NCBI GenBank assembly: GCA_045644325.1
Contig: JAZRGT010000033.1
Coordinates: 1-18,906, forward strand
Direction: 5' to 3'
DNA: 18,906 nt
DNA from: CAG-390 sp045644325
GTDB taxonomy: Bacteria > Bacillota > Clostridia > Oscillospirales > CAG-272
The translations under genes were made by a program, and so were the position numbers. The notes under the pieces are model-generated. The model did no database searches and was not told the DNA's origin. It saw only the letters and a list, made by a program, of their open reading frames with translations. Positions 6,931 through 13,994 of the stretch are shown here, in pieces (within the stretch, counting starts at the first letter, position 1; each line of letters starts with the position of its first letter).

Positions 6931-8739
6931 ATGAAAAAAACACGCATTCTTATCCTTATCCTCTGCATTTCGATGCTTGCGGGACTTTTTGCATCCTGCA
7001 ATCAGAGCGAACAGCCCGAGACTACCGTGGCTGACACAACCGCGCTACCCGAGACTGATCCCGTACCCGCCGAGCTCAAATTCAGCGAAAACGGTGCCTG
7101 CGAATTCTACATAGTTTATCCCGCTGATTTTGACAAGGGTATCAGGGATATCGCGATCTCGCTCCGTCAGCAGATCAAGAAATATACCGGAGTTGAGCTC
7201 AAAATCGTCAGCGATGAGATACTTGCAAAGCCCGTCGCAGATACCGGCGTTGAGCATCAGTATGAGATCCTCCTCGGCCCGACCGCCCGCGAGCAGTCTA
7301 AGAAGTACACAAGCACTATGCGCGCGCGTGACTATGCTTTCACCTTTGAGGGCGATAAGCTGATCCTTGCGGGACTCACTCTTGACACCATCGACCGCGT
7401 AAGCGAGCTCTTTATCAGTAACGTCCTCATTCCTCAGGGTAAGGGAAACGTCGGAAAAGCGACCGTAGTTCTCACCGAAAAAGATAAGTTTATTTACACC
7501 TACAGCAAGTATTCGATGAATTCCTGTACAGTCCTCGGTGCTGATATTAACGAGTACCGCATCGTTTACGCTAAGAGCGACATTTACTCCGCAGAAAGAT
7601 ACGCGCGTCTCTTTGCAAACGAGCTGACCGTTAAGGCGGGCTTCCCGCTCGAGATCAAGGCTGATACATCGGCGAAGATCGAGGAGGGCGCGCGTGAGAT
7701 CGTATTCGGCGTGAGCAATCGCGGCGGTGATGCTGTCGCTACCCGCCACGGCTATTCTGTCAAAGCAGACGGCAGCAAGCTTTACGTTACTGCGGAATGC
7801 ATGGAGGGCTACGCCGCAGCATACGAATACCTGACAGGAACCCTTTTCAAGGGTGACACGGTCGAGATCGCGCAAGGCTTCACTCATACCGGCACTTCAG
7901 AGCCCGAGGACAAGCAGGATATTGAAAACCGTGCGGGCGAATATCGCGTTATCTTCAATAACGTTCACGGTGCGCACGTTGACGAATACCCCATCGAGAC
8001 ACGTAACCAGATGCAGGCAGAGCTTCACTACGAGTATCTGCCCGACGTTATCGGTCTTCAGGAGAATGCGGCGAGTGTTCAAAGCTACCACTTGAGAATG
8101 AGCAAGTATGGCTACTCCGCAGTTCCCACCAAGCCGACTAACAAAGCCGGACGTGACTACACCGCAATGCTCTACCGCGCGGATAAGCTCGATATCCTCG
8201 AGTGCGGCTGGCATCTCTATGACGACGGCGCAGGCGACCAGTCGAAGTCCGTTGCTTGGGCGGTGTTCAAGGATAAGGCAAGCGGCGACGTTTTTGCCGT
8301 CGGCTCGACTCATTTCTATTGGACGGGTGACGATCTCGGCAAGAGCGCGCGCCTGAAGGACGCCGAACAGCTTACTGAGGTTGTTAAGAATATTACCTCG
8401 AAGTATAATTGCCCGATGATCGTCGGCGGCGACTACAACTGTAATATAAACTCCGACCCGATCAAGAACCTCTACAAGGCGGGCTTTGAGAATCTGCAGA
8501 AGCTCTCTCCCGAGACTATGGATATCACCACCCACCATTCCTATTCCCCCTGGAATGCGGAGCTCAATCTCTATATCGACGTGGTTGTCCCCTCCAAGGC
8601 ATACAGCTCCGCGATCGACCACGCGCTTCTCTACAATAAGAGCACGCTGACTCCCAAAATGTGGCGCGTAATCCTCCACGATTACACCCTCCTCTCAACC
8701 GACCATTGCCCCGTAATGGTAGATTTTGATATCAACTGA
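6931..8739 (+). CDS. Lipoprotein: duplicated N-terminal module plus EEP phosphoesterase domain
   Basis: This is a secreted lipoprotein. The N-terminus (MKKTRILILILCISMLAG) is a signal peptide ending in the lipobox FASC. A Thr/Pro-rich linker follows. Residues 337-602 form an endonuclease/exonuclease/phosphatase domain. Its metal and catalytic residues are in place: Glu378 (LQEN), Asp501 and Asn503 (GGDYNCN), Asp563-His564 (SAIDHAL) and Asp591-His592 (STDHCPV). The substrate could be a phosphodiester such as extracellular DNA, or a phospholipid or phosphosugar. The sequence does not decide. Residues about 48-175 and 196-320 look like two copies of one alpha/beta module, with matching IVYP/IVYA, tGVELKI/AGFPLEI, EILLG/EIVFG and KLILAG/KLYVTA. 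This resembles the accessory domain ahead of GH20 or alpha-glucuronidase enzymes. It is the last gene of the set and ends at a strong terminator. Confidence 0.85.
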   Translation: MKKTRILILILCISMLAGLFASCNQSEQPETTVADTTALPETDPVPAELKFSENGACEFYIVYPADFDKGIRDIAISLRQQIKKYTGVELKIVSDEILAKPVADTGVEHQYEILLGPTAREQSKKYTSTMRARDYAFTFEGDKLILAGLTLDTIDRVSELFISNVLIPQGKGNVGKATVVLTEKDKFIYTYSKYSMNSCTVLGADINEYRIVYAKSDIYSAERYARLFANELTVKAGFPLEIKADTSAKIEEGAREIVFGVSNRGGDAVATRHGYSVKADGSKLYVTAECMEGYAAAYEYLTGTLFKGDTVEIAQGFTHTGTSEPEDKQDIENRAGEYRVIFNNVHGAHVDEYPIETRNQMQAELHYEYLPDVIGLQENAASVQSYHLRMSKYGYSAVPTKPTNKAGRDYTAMLYRADKLDILECGWHLYDDGAGDQSKSVAWAVFKDKASGDVFAVGSTHFYWTGDDLGKSARLKDAEQLTEVVKNITSKYNCPMIVGGDYNCNINSDPIKNLYKAGFENLQKLSPETMDITTHHSYSPWNAELNLYIDVVVPSKAYSSAIDHALLYNKSTLTPKMWRVILHDYTLLSTDHCPVMVDFDIN

Positions 8740-8746
8740 TATGAAA

Positions 8747-8785
8747 AACGGACTTTTGCCTCGGCAAAAGTCCGTTGGTTTTTAC
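8747..8785. terminator. Bidirectional terminator between convergent genes
   Basis: A perfect 14-bp stem AACGGACTTTTGCC (8747-8760) pairs with 8763-8776 across a 2-base loop. A T-run follows on the + strand (8779-8783) and an A-run precedes it for the - strand. It lies between the stops of the lipoprotein gene (8739) and the convergent CHAP gene (8782). Confidence 0.85.
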
Positions 8786-10302
8786 TTTTCTTTCCTTTTA
8801 ATTATAATAGTTGTAGAGATCAGCATCAATACTGCGGGGAGGACGGAGATTGCCGCTCCGCAGCCACCCTCGGCTGTGGGCTCGGTGATCTCCTCGGTTG
8901 CTTGTGCCGCGATGAACTGCTCCTTCTCCTCTGCGGTCAGCTCGCGCGAGGTGTAGGTCGCGGTGTAGGTGACGTCTTTTTTGAGATACCAAGTCAGCTT
9001 TTCATCCCAGCCTGCAAATTCATATGCGAATTCCCCGTCGCTTTCGCGCGAGGGAGCAATATCGGCTGGAGCTTCTACTTTTGAACCGTAGGGATATTGA
9101 GCGGTCACGAGGACACTTCCGTCGAAGTCGGCAAAGGTAACTGTCAGCATTATCGGATCCCACACGGCGTAGAGAGTGACGTTTTCGTCGGCGGTGTAGC
9201 TCGCACCCGAGGTGTAAACTACCTCGCCGCCCTTTTTGGTTGCCCAGCCGAGGAAGGTATTGCCCTCGAGCTTGGGGATTTCGTCGGTAATAACCGCTTC
9301 GTTGCCGGGGAACTTGCGCTGTTGAGCAAGCTTCATTTTGCCCTCGCCTACATTATAATATATAGTGAAGACGTTCATATCGCTCGAGCGGAGGTAGGAT
9401 GCGGAAATCCATCCTTCTTTGCCATTAAAATTAATCTTGCCCCAATTTTCATTGAACTTGAGCACCTCGACCTCATCGCCGTATTTGAGAGTGCCGAGGA
9501 TGGAGAATGAAGTGCCCGCGCCCGCGCGAACGTTGAGAGAATCGGCGGTAACGGTGTATTTGCCGGGCTTGGATTCATCTTCTGCAAGAGAGAATGCGGA
9601 ATAATCCGTGCCCTCCTTGGTCTCGTATTTCAGCGCGCCGTAGCCGACTATGTAGCTGTCATCAAGTGCGTATTTGTGCCGTCCGACACGCTCGCCGCCA
9701 TTGCCCTCGACCGTGTAGACGTATCCGTCCTTGACACCGATAACGAGTCCGACGTGCGATGAAACTGCGGTTGAGGATGCACTTTTGAAATAGATCAGGT
9801 CGCCGATAAGAGGGGTATACCCCGATTCACGGGTTTTGTAAAGGTTCTGAGGCTTCAAAATCTCGTTTATCATTCTCGGACAGCTGACCTCGGAGCAGTC
9901 GATCTCGGCGGGGATACCCGCCTGAAACTGACACCAGGAAACGCACGCCGCGCACCAGGCATAGCCCCAGATGCCCTCAAGCTTGCAGAAAAGGCGGTTG
10001 TATTCGACGAAATTGCCCGATCCTTCAAGGTTCCATCCGTCCATATCGGCATCCGAATCGCCCTCGTGATATCCAACCTGCGAGAGCGCGATAAGAATGA
10101 CGTCGTATCGGTGATCACCCGTCAGCTTTGACTTGGCTTCAAGTAAACGCTCATAATAAACGCTTGTTTTATAAGCGTCACCGTATTGGTAGGCATCGTA
10201 ATTTGGCTTGATGGATGCCGATGCTGTGGTTGCAAAAAAGGATGAAAGAATCACAGTGCAAAGCAGCAGGCAGAGCGCCTTTTTATTAAATGAAGAAAAC
10301 AT
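8782..10302 (-). CDS. Secreted CHAP-domain cell-wall hydrolase with SH3 and InlB-like repeats
   Basis: This is probably a peptidoglycan amidase or endopeptidase that acts outside the cell. A signal peptide (residues 1-30, ending TASAS) is followed by a CHAP domain (about 65-225). The domain has the candidate nucleophile Cys117 in YAWCAACVSWC, His183 in SSHVGLVIG and Glu199 in VEGNGG. A bacterial SH3 domain (about 248-306, SLNVRAGAGTSFSILG) should bind the wall. Two InlB/Listeria-Bacteroides-type repeats (about 310-383 and 384-450) follow, with the typical FLGWATKKGG and FAGWDEKLTW. The C-terminus (EGGCGAA, hydrophobic stretch to 501, KRKEK) looks like a membrane anchor. There is no LPxTG. A GGGAGGAG ribosome site precedes the ATG. 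It is a single-gene unit with its own promoter and terminator. Confidence 0.88.
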   Translation of the reverse strand: MFSSFNKKALCLLLCTVILSSFFATTASASIKPNYDAYQYGDAYKTSVYYERLLEAKSKLTGDHRYDVILIALSQVGYHEGDSDADMDGWNLEGSGNFVEYNRLFCKLEGIWGYAWCAACVSWCQFQAGIPAEIDCSEVSCPRMINEILKPQNLYKTRESGYTPLIGDLIYFKSASSTAVSSHVGLVIGVKDGYVYTVEGNGGERVGRHKYALDDSYIVGYGALKYETKEGTDYSAFSLAEDESKPGKYTVTADSLNVRAGAGTSFSILGTLKYGDEVEVLKFNENWGKINFNGKEGWISASYLRSSDMNVFTIYYNVGEGKMKLAQQRKFPGNEAVITDEIPKLEGNTFLGWATKKGGEVVYTSGASYTADENVTLYAVWDPIMLTVTFADFDGSVLVTAQYPYGSKVEAPADIAPSRESDGEFAYEFAGWDEKLTWYLKKDVTYTATYTSRELTAEEKEQFIAAQATEEITEPTAEGGCGAAISVLPAVLMLISTTIIIKRKEK

Positions 10303-10337
10303 GAAACTCCTCCCGAAATAGGATATAACAATACATA

Positions 10338-10366
10338 ATTATACCAAAAAATAAGCTTTTTGTAAA
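10338..10366 (-). promoter_or_regulatory. Sigma-A promoter of the CHAP hydrolase gene
   Basis: Read on the - strand, TTTACA (10366-10361) is followed by a 17-bp spacer and a perfect TATAAT (10343-10338). A TG precedes the -10 box by one base. It lies about 35 bases upstream of the gene start. Confidence 0.8.
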
Positions 10367-10524
10367 GAGCTTTTTTGCAATGAATGGAAAAATAAATAAT
10401 TGGAATAAAAAGTAAATTTGGCTCAATGTGAAAGTTTTTTTATGAAAATATGGAAGATTACGCCAAAGCTCCAAAAAAAGTTTGTGAAAATTCCAAAATA
10501 TAAATAAAGATTTTCGAAAAAGCA

Positions 10525-10553
10525 TTGACTTAAAAGTGTTTGTGTGGTATAAT
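10525..10553 (+). promoter_or_regulatory. Strong sigma-A promoter of the Cys-repeat surface protein
   Basis: TTGACT (10525-10530), a 17-bp spacer and a perfect TATAAT (10548-10553) with a TG extension (10545-10546). This is close to the consensus at every element. The gene also has a near-ideal AAGGAG ribosome site (10581-10586), seven bases before the ATG. Confidence 0.88.
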
Positions 10554-10593
10554 ATATCCGAAAAACTTTCAAAATTAGAAAAGGAGATTAAAA

Positions 10594-11940
10594 ATGAGAA
10601 AGTTTACAACAATTTTCATGGCAGTTGTTCTTTGCATTGCAGCTCTTACTGTATTTGCATTCGCTGCTGAGACCGATTGCGCTAAGGGCGAGCACGACTG
10701 GAGCGCATGGATTCTCGTTGAGGTTAAGAATGGCGACAAGTACTTCGAGCGTTACTGCGCTTGCGGCACTGTTGAGCCCCAGACCAAGATCGAGCACACT
10801 CACTCCCTTACCAAGGTTGCAGCTAAGGCAGCTACTTGTGAGGCTGAGGGTAACATCGAATATTGGTACTGCAAGAACTGTGACTGGGTAGAGGTTGCCG
10901 GTGGCGTAGCTTCCAATCTTCTCGCAGTTAAGACCCCCGCTGCTCACACTCTCGTAGCAGTTGAGGCAAAGGCAGCTACTTGCGAAGAGTTCGGTAACAT
11001 TGCTTACTCTTACTGCACCGCATGTGACTGGGTAGAGGTTGACGGTGGTATCGCTTCCAACATCCTCGCAGTTAAGCTTGCTCCCGCACACAAGCTCGTA
11101 GCAGTAGAGGCTAAGGCAGCTACTTGCGAAGAGTTTGGTAACATCGCTTACTCCTACTGTGAGAACTGTGACTGGGTAGAGGTTGACGGCGGTATCGCTT
11201 CCAACCGTCAGGCTGTTAAGCTTGCTCCCGCACACAAGCTCGTAGCAGTAGAGGCTAAGGCAGCTACTTGCGCAGAGAACGGTAACATTGCTTACTGGTA
11301 CTGTGAGAACTGTGATTGGATCGAGGTTGAAGGCGGCGTAGCTTCCAACAGACTCGCTGTTATCACTCCCGCAGGTCACGCTCTCGTAGCAGTTGAGGCT
11401 AAGGCTGCAACTTGCGCTGAGGCAGGTAACATCGCTTACTGGTACTGCTCCAACTGTGATTGGATGGAGGCTGAGGGTGGCGTAGCTACCAACAGACTCG
11501 CTGTTATCCTTGTAGCAGCTCACGAGCTCGTAGCAGTAGAGGCTAAGGCAGCTACTTGCACCGAGAACGGTAACATCGCTTACTCCTACTGCGCTAACTG
11601 TGACTGGGTAGAGGTTGAAGGCGGCGTAGCTTCCAACAGACTCGCAGTTCAGACTCCCGCAGCTCACGCTCTCGTAGCAGTAGAGGCTAAGGCTCCCACC
11701 GCTACCGAGAACGGTAACATCGCTTACTGGTACTGCTCCAACTGTGATTGGATGGAGGCTGAGGGTGGCGTAGCTACCAACAGACTCTCTGTTATCCTTC
11801 CCGCTACCGGTGAGACCACTGAGCCCACTGAGCCCGGTTCTCCCGACACCGGCGACAACGCAATCTTCTTCGCAGTTGCTCTCGTAGCAGTTGCAGTTGC
11901 AGGCGTTGCAGTTGTTAGCTTCAAGAAGAGAGAGAACTAA
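10594..11940 (+). CDS. Cell-wall-anchored surface protein with seven 48-residue Cys/His repeats
   Basis: This is an exported surface protein. A signal peptide (residues 1-25, ending AFAAE) is followed by a short region with its own CACG motif. Seven tandem repeats of 48 residues then start at residue 70. Each repeat reads roughly HxLVAVEAKAATC, GNIAYWYC, NCDWVEVEGG and ASNRLAV. Repeats 1-6 each carry one His and three Cys (ATC plus CxxC). The repeats resemble Cys-rich repeats of many Clostridia surface proteins that may bind metal or form disulfides. A Thr/Pro/Glu linker leads to SPDTG (416-420), a hydrophobic segment and KKREN, which is a sortase-type sorting signal. Alanine codons are almost all GCT/GCA, unlike the GCG-rich neighbours, which together with the promoter suggests high expression. 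The ligand is unknown. Confidence 0.9.
   Translation: MRKFTTIFMAVVLCIAALTVFAFAAETDCAKGEHDWSAWILVEVKNGDKYFERYCACGTVEPQTKIEHTHSLTKVAAKAATCEAEGNIEYWYCKNCDWVEVAGGVASNLLAVKTPAAHTLVAVEAKAATCEEFGNIAYSYCTACDWVEVDGGIASNILAVKLAPAHKLVAVEAKAATCEEFGNIAYSYCENCDWVEVDGGIASNRQAVKLAPAHKLVAVEAKAATCAENGNIAYWYCENCDWIEVEGGVASNRLAVITPAGHALVAVEAKAATCAEAGNIAYWYCSNCDWMEAEGGVATNRLAVILVAAHELVAVEAKAATCTENGNIAYSYCANCDWVEVEGGVASNRLAVQTPAAHALVAVEAKAPTATENGNIAYWYCSNCDWMEAEGGVATNRLSVILPATGETTEPTEPGSPDTGDNAIFFAVALVAVAVAGVAVVSFKKREN
10801..11808 (+). repeat. Seven tandem 144-bp coding repeats
   Basis: The unit boundaries are 10801, 10945, 11089, 11233, 11377, 11521 and 11665, each exactly 144 bp with no indels. Neighbouring copies share long identical DNA stretches, for example the stretches after the starts of copies 3 and 4. 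Copies 5 and 7 share a variant (SNCDWMEAEGGVATNRL). Copy 1 is the most diverged. Copy 7 reads APTATENG and has lost the first Cys. Confidence 0.93.
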
Positions 11941-11968
11941 TCTGAATTAACAGATTATTGTCTTACAT

Positions 11969-12005
11969 AAACAAGCACCTCCCCCGGGAGGTGCTTGTTT
12001 TTTTT
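11969..12005 (+). terminator. Terminator of the Cys-repeat gene
   Basis: A stem of about 15 bp containing ACAAGCACCTCCC (11971-11983) pairs with 11986-11998 over a 2-base loop. It is followed directly by an uninterrupted T-run to 12005. It is a classic strong intrinsic terminator 30 bases after the stop. Confidence 0.92.
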
Positions 12006-12016
12006 ATAAAAATCTA

Positions 12017-12045
12017 TTGCAATTTAGAATGGAATGTAGTATAAT
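12017..12045 (+). promoter_or_regulatory. Sigma-A promoter of the small-protein gene
   Basis: TTGCAA (12017-12022), a 17-bp spacer and a perfect TATAAT (12040-12045). It lies directly after the upstream terminator, so the following mini-gene is an independent unit. Confidence 0.75.
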
Positions 12046-12075
12046 AATTGTAGTAAAATTTTTGTGAGGTATAAA

Positions 12076-12267
12076 ATGTCCAAAACAGTTCGCATTATTG
12101 CGCTTATTATGGCAATTCTTCTGGGGCTTTCCGCACTCGGAATGATCGCTATGTACGTTGCCGCAGAGACACCCGACGCCGTATCGGCTTGCAGCGCAGA
12201 GTGCGCAAGCGCTCTCGCCGTATTTGAAACGGCACCAATATACAGCTCTCTTTCTCAAACGGCGTAA
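12076..12267 (+). CDS. Small exported or membrane protein of 63 residues, unknown function
   Basis: I do not recognise a family. The first 30 residues (MSKTVRIIALIMAILLGLSA, then LGMIAMYVAAE) form a signal peptide or single membrane helix. A cleavage site after VAA would release a peptide of about 33 residues with two cysteines spaced CSAEC (Cys39 and Cys43). The remainder is Ala/Ser-rich and ends in SLSQTA. The gene is supported by a good promoter (12017-12045), a GTGAGG ribosome site (12064-12069) six bases before the ATG, and a strong terminator right after. A GTG at 12064 would add four residues but would overlap the ribosome site. It could be a secreted peptide, a small membrane regulator or a fast-evolving lineage-specific protein. 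Confidence 0.7.
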   Translation: MSKTVRIIALIMAILLGLSALGMIAMYVAAETPDAVSACSAECASALAVFETAPIYSSLSQTA

Positions 12268-12277
12268 AGCCTTAATA

Positions 12278-12312
12278 TGAAAAGATCCTCCGCGCTGCGG
12301 AGGATCTTTTCA
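12278..12312. terminator. Bidirectional terminator between convergent genes
   Basis: A perfect 16-bp stem (TGAAAAGATCCTCCGC at 12278-12293, paired with 12297-12312) with a 3-base loop GCT. A- and T-rich arms flank it on both sides. It abuts the stop codon of the - strand SipL-like gene (12313-12315) and serves the mini-gene on the + strand. Confidence 0.88.
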
Positions 12313-13905
12313 TTATATAATAAGAAACTTTATTTTAGAAAGAGTATCGGGAGCGTCGGGAGAGGCGACGGCGGGAAGTGAGTTCTTTTCAGCGATCAAT
12401 GCCACGTCCGTGCGGTATTTCTTGGCAACGTCCCAAAGCGTCTCATCTTTCGCGGGATAGCAAACGAGTATCGACGCACCCGACTCGTCTGCGAAGGAGC
12501 TAGATGTGAAATTCGCCTCCGAAAGCGCCGAAATTTTTTGCTTGTTTTCGATAAGCACAGCGGCGCAAATCTCGCAATCACATACAACGCTATCGGCGTC
12601 GATCCGCCCCTTGACGTCGCCGACGGTCATAACAGCGGAAATGACAGGTTCATCGAAACCGACGGCTTCGCTGAGATCAGTGCTGTAACGAAAATCTCCG
12701 TCATATTCGATCGGTATAAATTCGCCCCCGTTGTCTGCGATCGCAAAAATACGCATTTTGCCCGAAAGCGTCAGCTTGCCACTTGCGGACAGCTCTTTTT
12801 CGATGTCGGGGAGGACCTTTGCGGTAACATCGCAAAGCTTCATACCGCTGTCAAGTCCAAGCGAGGAAAGCTCGTGCGCCGCGCTGAAGGTTGCGTGACC
12901 GTTGAATGCCGAAACGGGCGAATGGAGCACAAGCTCGGTGTGTGCAGTTTCGCAGTCGGCGTTCTTTGAATAGATATCTTTGATATAAGTGATAGGTGCG
13001 CTTGACGCTGCTTCTGCAGAGAGGAGAACTCCCGCTTCGAGTGCAATCGAGTCGCCGTCGAGGCTGCATGAGACCGAAGGGCAGACGCCGTAGCCGCGAA
13101 TTCCGATCTGTCTTGCCCCTGACGGGATGGGCGAGTCAAAAGTAAGCGTAGTGGTGAAAGGCAGCTTTCGGATAATTCTGCGCGGTCGCTCGCCTTCCCC
13201 CTCGCGGCATAAGAGAAGTGTGATACTAACCTCGCCGCGGCAATCCGCGCTCGCTTCCGTATTTTGGATCTGCGTTATCATAACCTCTCCGTGTGAGGAT
13301 ATGACACGCACATCGTCCTCAGCCGAAAGTCCTGCTTCAGCACGTGAAACGCTGTCGCGACAGATAAGGGGAATAGCGGTCGCAGAAGCACAGACGGTGC
13401 AGGATGCATTTCCGCTGAGCTTTCTGACCGAATTCGACGAGATATCAGCGCCGTGCACGAGGGGTGAAAACTCATTTTTTGCACGAAGCGCGGGACGAAG
13501 CCGTAGCTTGGATTTGATAGTCAGACGGCGCGGTGCGGTTACACGTGCGGTGACGTTTTCAAGCACTGCATCGCAGAGTCCCGAAACGTCCGAGGAATCC
13601 GACAAGGATTTCAAATCTCGGTCGGGTGTGAGCATAACGTCGTATTCTCCGGGAAGGCTTGCGCAGAATAGCGAGCCGTCTTCTGCGGATTCGTAGAGTA
13701 GGGAATAGCGCAAGCCGCCCGCGCATTCAGCACCGCCCGCACCGTAATAGAGGGTCGGCTGAGCGGCTGTGGCGGTGCAGGAGAGCACCTTGCCAACCGC
13801 AGGCATATAGTCGGGCAGAGTATAATCGTCCGAAAGATCGCAGATTTCACCGCGATCGAAAACGTGTGTGGTGTAATCAAATTTTCCGCTGAAATTATCG
13901 AGCAT
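12313..13905 (-). CDS. DUF3794 (SPOCS) and LysM protein, SipL-like spore-coat protein
   Basis: This is likely a mother-cell protein of endospore coat or cortex assembly. It resembles SipL of Clostridioides difficile, which binds SpoIVA. The 530-residue protein has diverged SPOCS/DUF3794 regions in the first 450 residues, with characteristic DYMPAVGKVLSC near the N-terminus and EVSITLLLCREGEG in the middle. A C-terminal LysM domain (about 480-530) reads CYPAKDETLWDVAKKYRTD, then IAEKNSL. It has no signal peptide, as expected for a cytosolic mother-cell protein. A CGGAGGA ribosome site precedes the ATG. Upstream is a sequence close to the sigma-E consensus (13937-13965), which fits the role. 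Spore-forming Clostridia may carry several DUF3794 proteins, so orthology to SipL itself is not certain. Confidence 0.86.
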   Translation of the reverse strand: MLDNFSGKFDYTTHVFDRGEICDLSDDYTLPDYMPAVGKVLSCTATAAQPTLYYGAGGAECAGGLRYSLLYESAEDGSLFCASLPGEYDVMLTPDRDLKSLSDSSDVSGLCDAVLENVTARVTAPRRLTIKSKLRLRPALRAKNEFSPLVHGADISSNSVRKLSGNASCTVCASATAIPLICRDSVSRAEAGLSAEDDVRVISSHGEVMITQIQNTEASADCRGEVSITLLLCREGEGERPRRIIRKLPFTTTLTFDSPIPSGARQIGIRGYGVCPSVSCSLDGDSIALEAGVLLSAEAASSAPITYIKDIYSKNADCETAHTELVLHSPVSAFNGHATFSAAHELSSLGLDSGMKLCDVTAKVLPDIEKELSASGKLTLSGKMRIFAIADNGGEFIPIEYDGDFRYSTDLSEAVGFDEPVISAVMTVGDVKGRIDADSVVCDCEICAAVLIENKQKISALSEANFTSSSFADESGASILVCYPAKDETLWDVAKKYRTDVALIAEKNSLPAVASPDAPDTLSKIKFLII

Positions 13906-13936
13906 TTTGTGTCCTCCGAGAGATATATTTCGCTAA

Positions 13937-13965
13937 AATATATGCTCCACGCTTGGAAACTATGC
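13937..13965 (-). promoter_or_regulatory. Candidate sigma-E (sporulation, mother-cell) promoter
   Basis: On the - strand, GCATAGT (13965-13959) is followed by 14 bases and CATATATT (13944-13937). The Bacillus subtilis sigma-E consensus is KMATATT, 14-15 bases, then CATACAHT, so the match is 6 of 7 and 7 of 8. It starts just after the terminator of the upstream gene and lies about 30 bases before the SipL-like start. No convincing sigma-A promoter is present in the same gap. Confidence 0.6.
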
Positions 13966-13968
13966 AGT

Positions 13969-13993
13969 AAAAAACAGCCTTTTCGGCTGTTTT
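13969..13993 (-). terminator. Terminator of the M55 peptidase gene
   Basis: AAAACAGCC (13971-13979) pairs with GGCTGTTTT (13985-13993). Read on the - strand, the stem is followed by a run of T residues. It begins 1 base after the peptidase stop codon (13995-13997). Confidence 0.8.
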
Positions 13994-13994
13994 C

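Larger units (their letters stand above)
10303..10593. other. AT-rich divergent intergenic region
   Basis: These 291 bases separate two divergent secreted-protein genes. They are strikingly AT-rich compared with the flanking genes. They contain one promoter facing each way (10338-10366 on the - strand and 10525-10553 on the + strand). I see no ORF with a ribosome site. The stretch between the promoters (about 10367-10524) holds only A/T-runs. Confidence 0.7.

Noticed and set aside
10588..11667. A 359-codon open frame on the - strand opposite the Cys-repeat gene
   Set aside because: It is periodic only because the sense strand repeats. It has no ribosome site or promoter on its strand, and the sense frame has a signal peptide, sorting signal and full expression signals.
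10801..11808. The 144-bp tandem repeats as a non-coding satellite or CRISPR
   Set aside because: They stay in frame, encode a regular 48-residue unit and lie within a gene that has a signal peptide and sorting signal.
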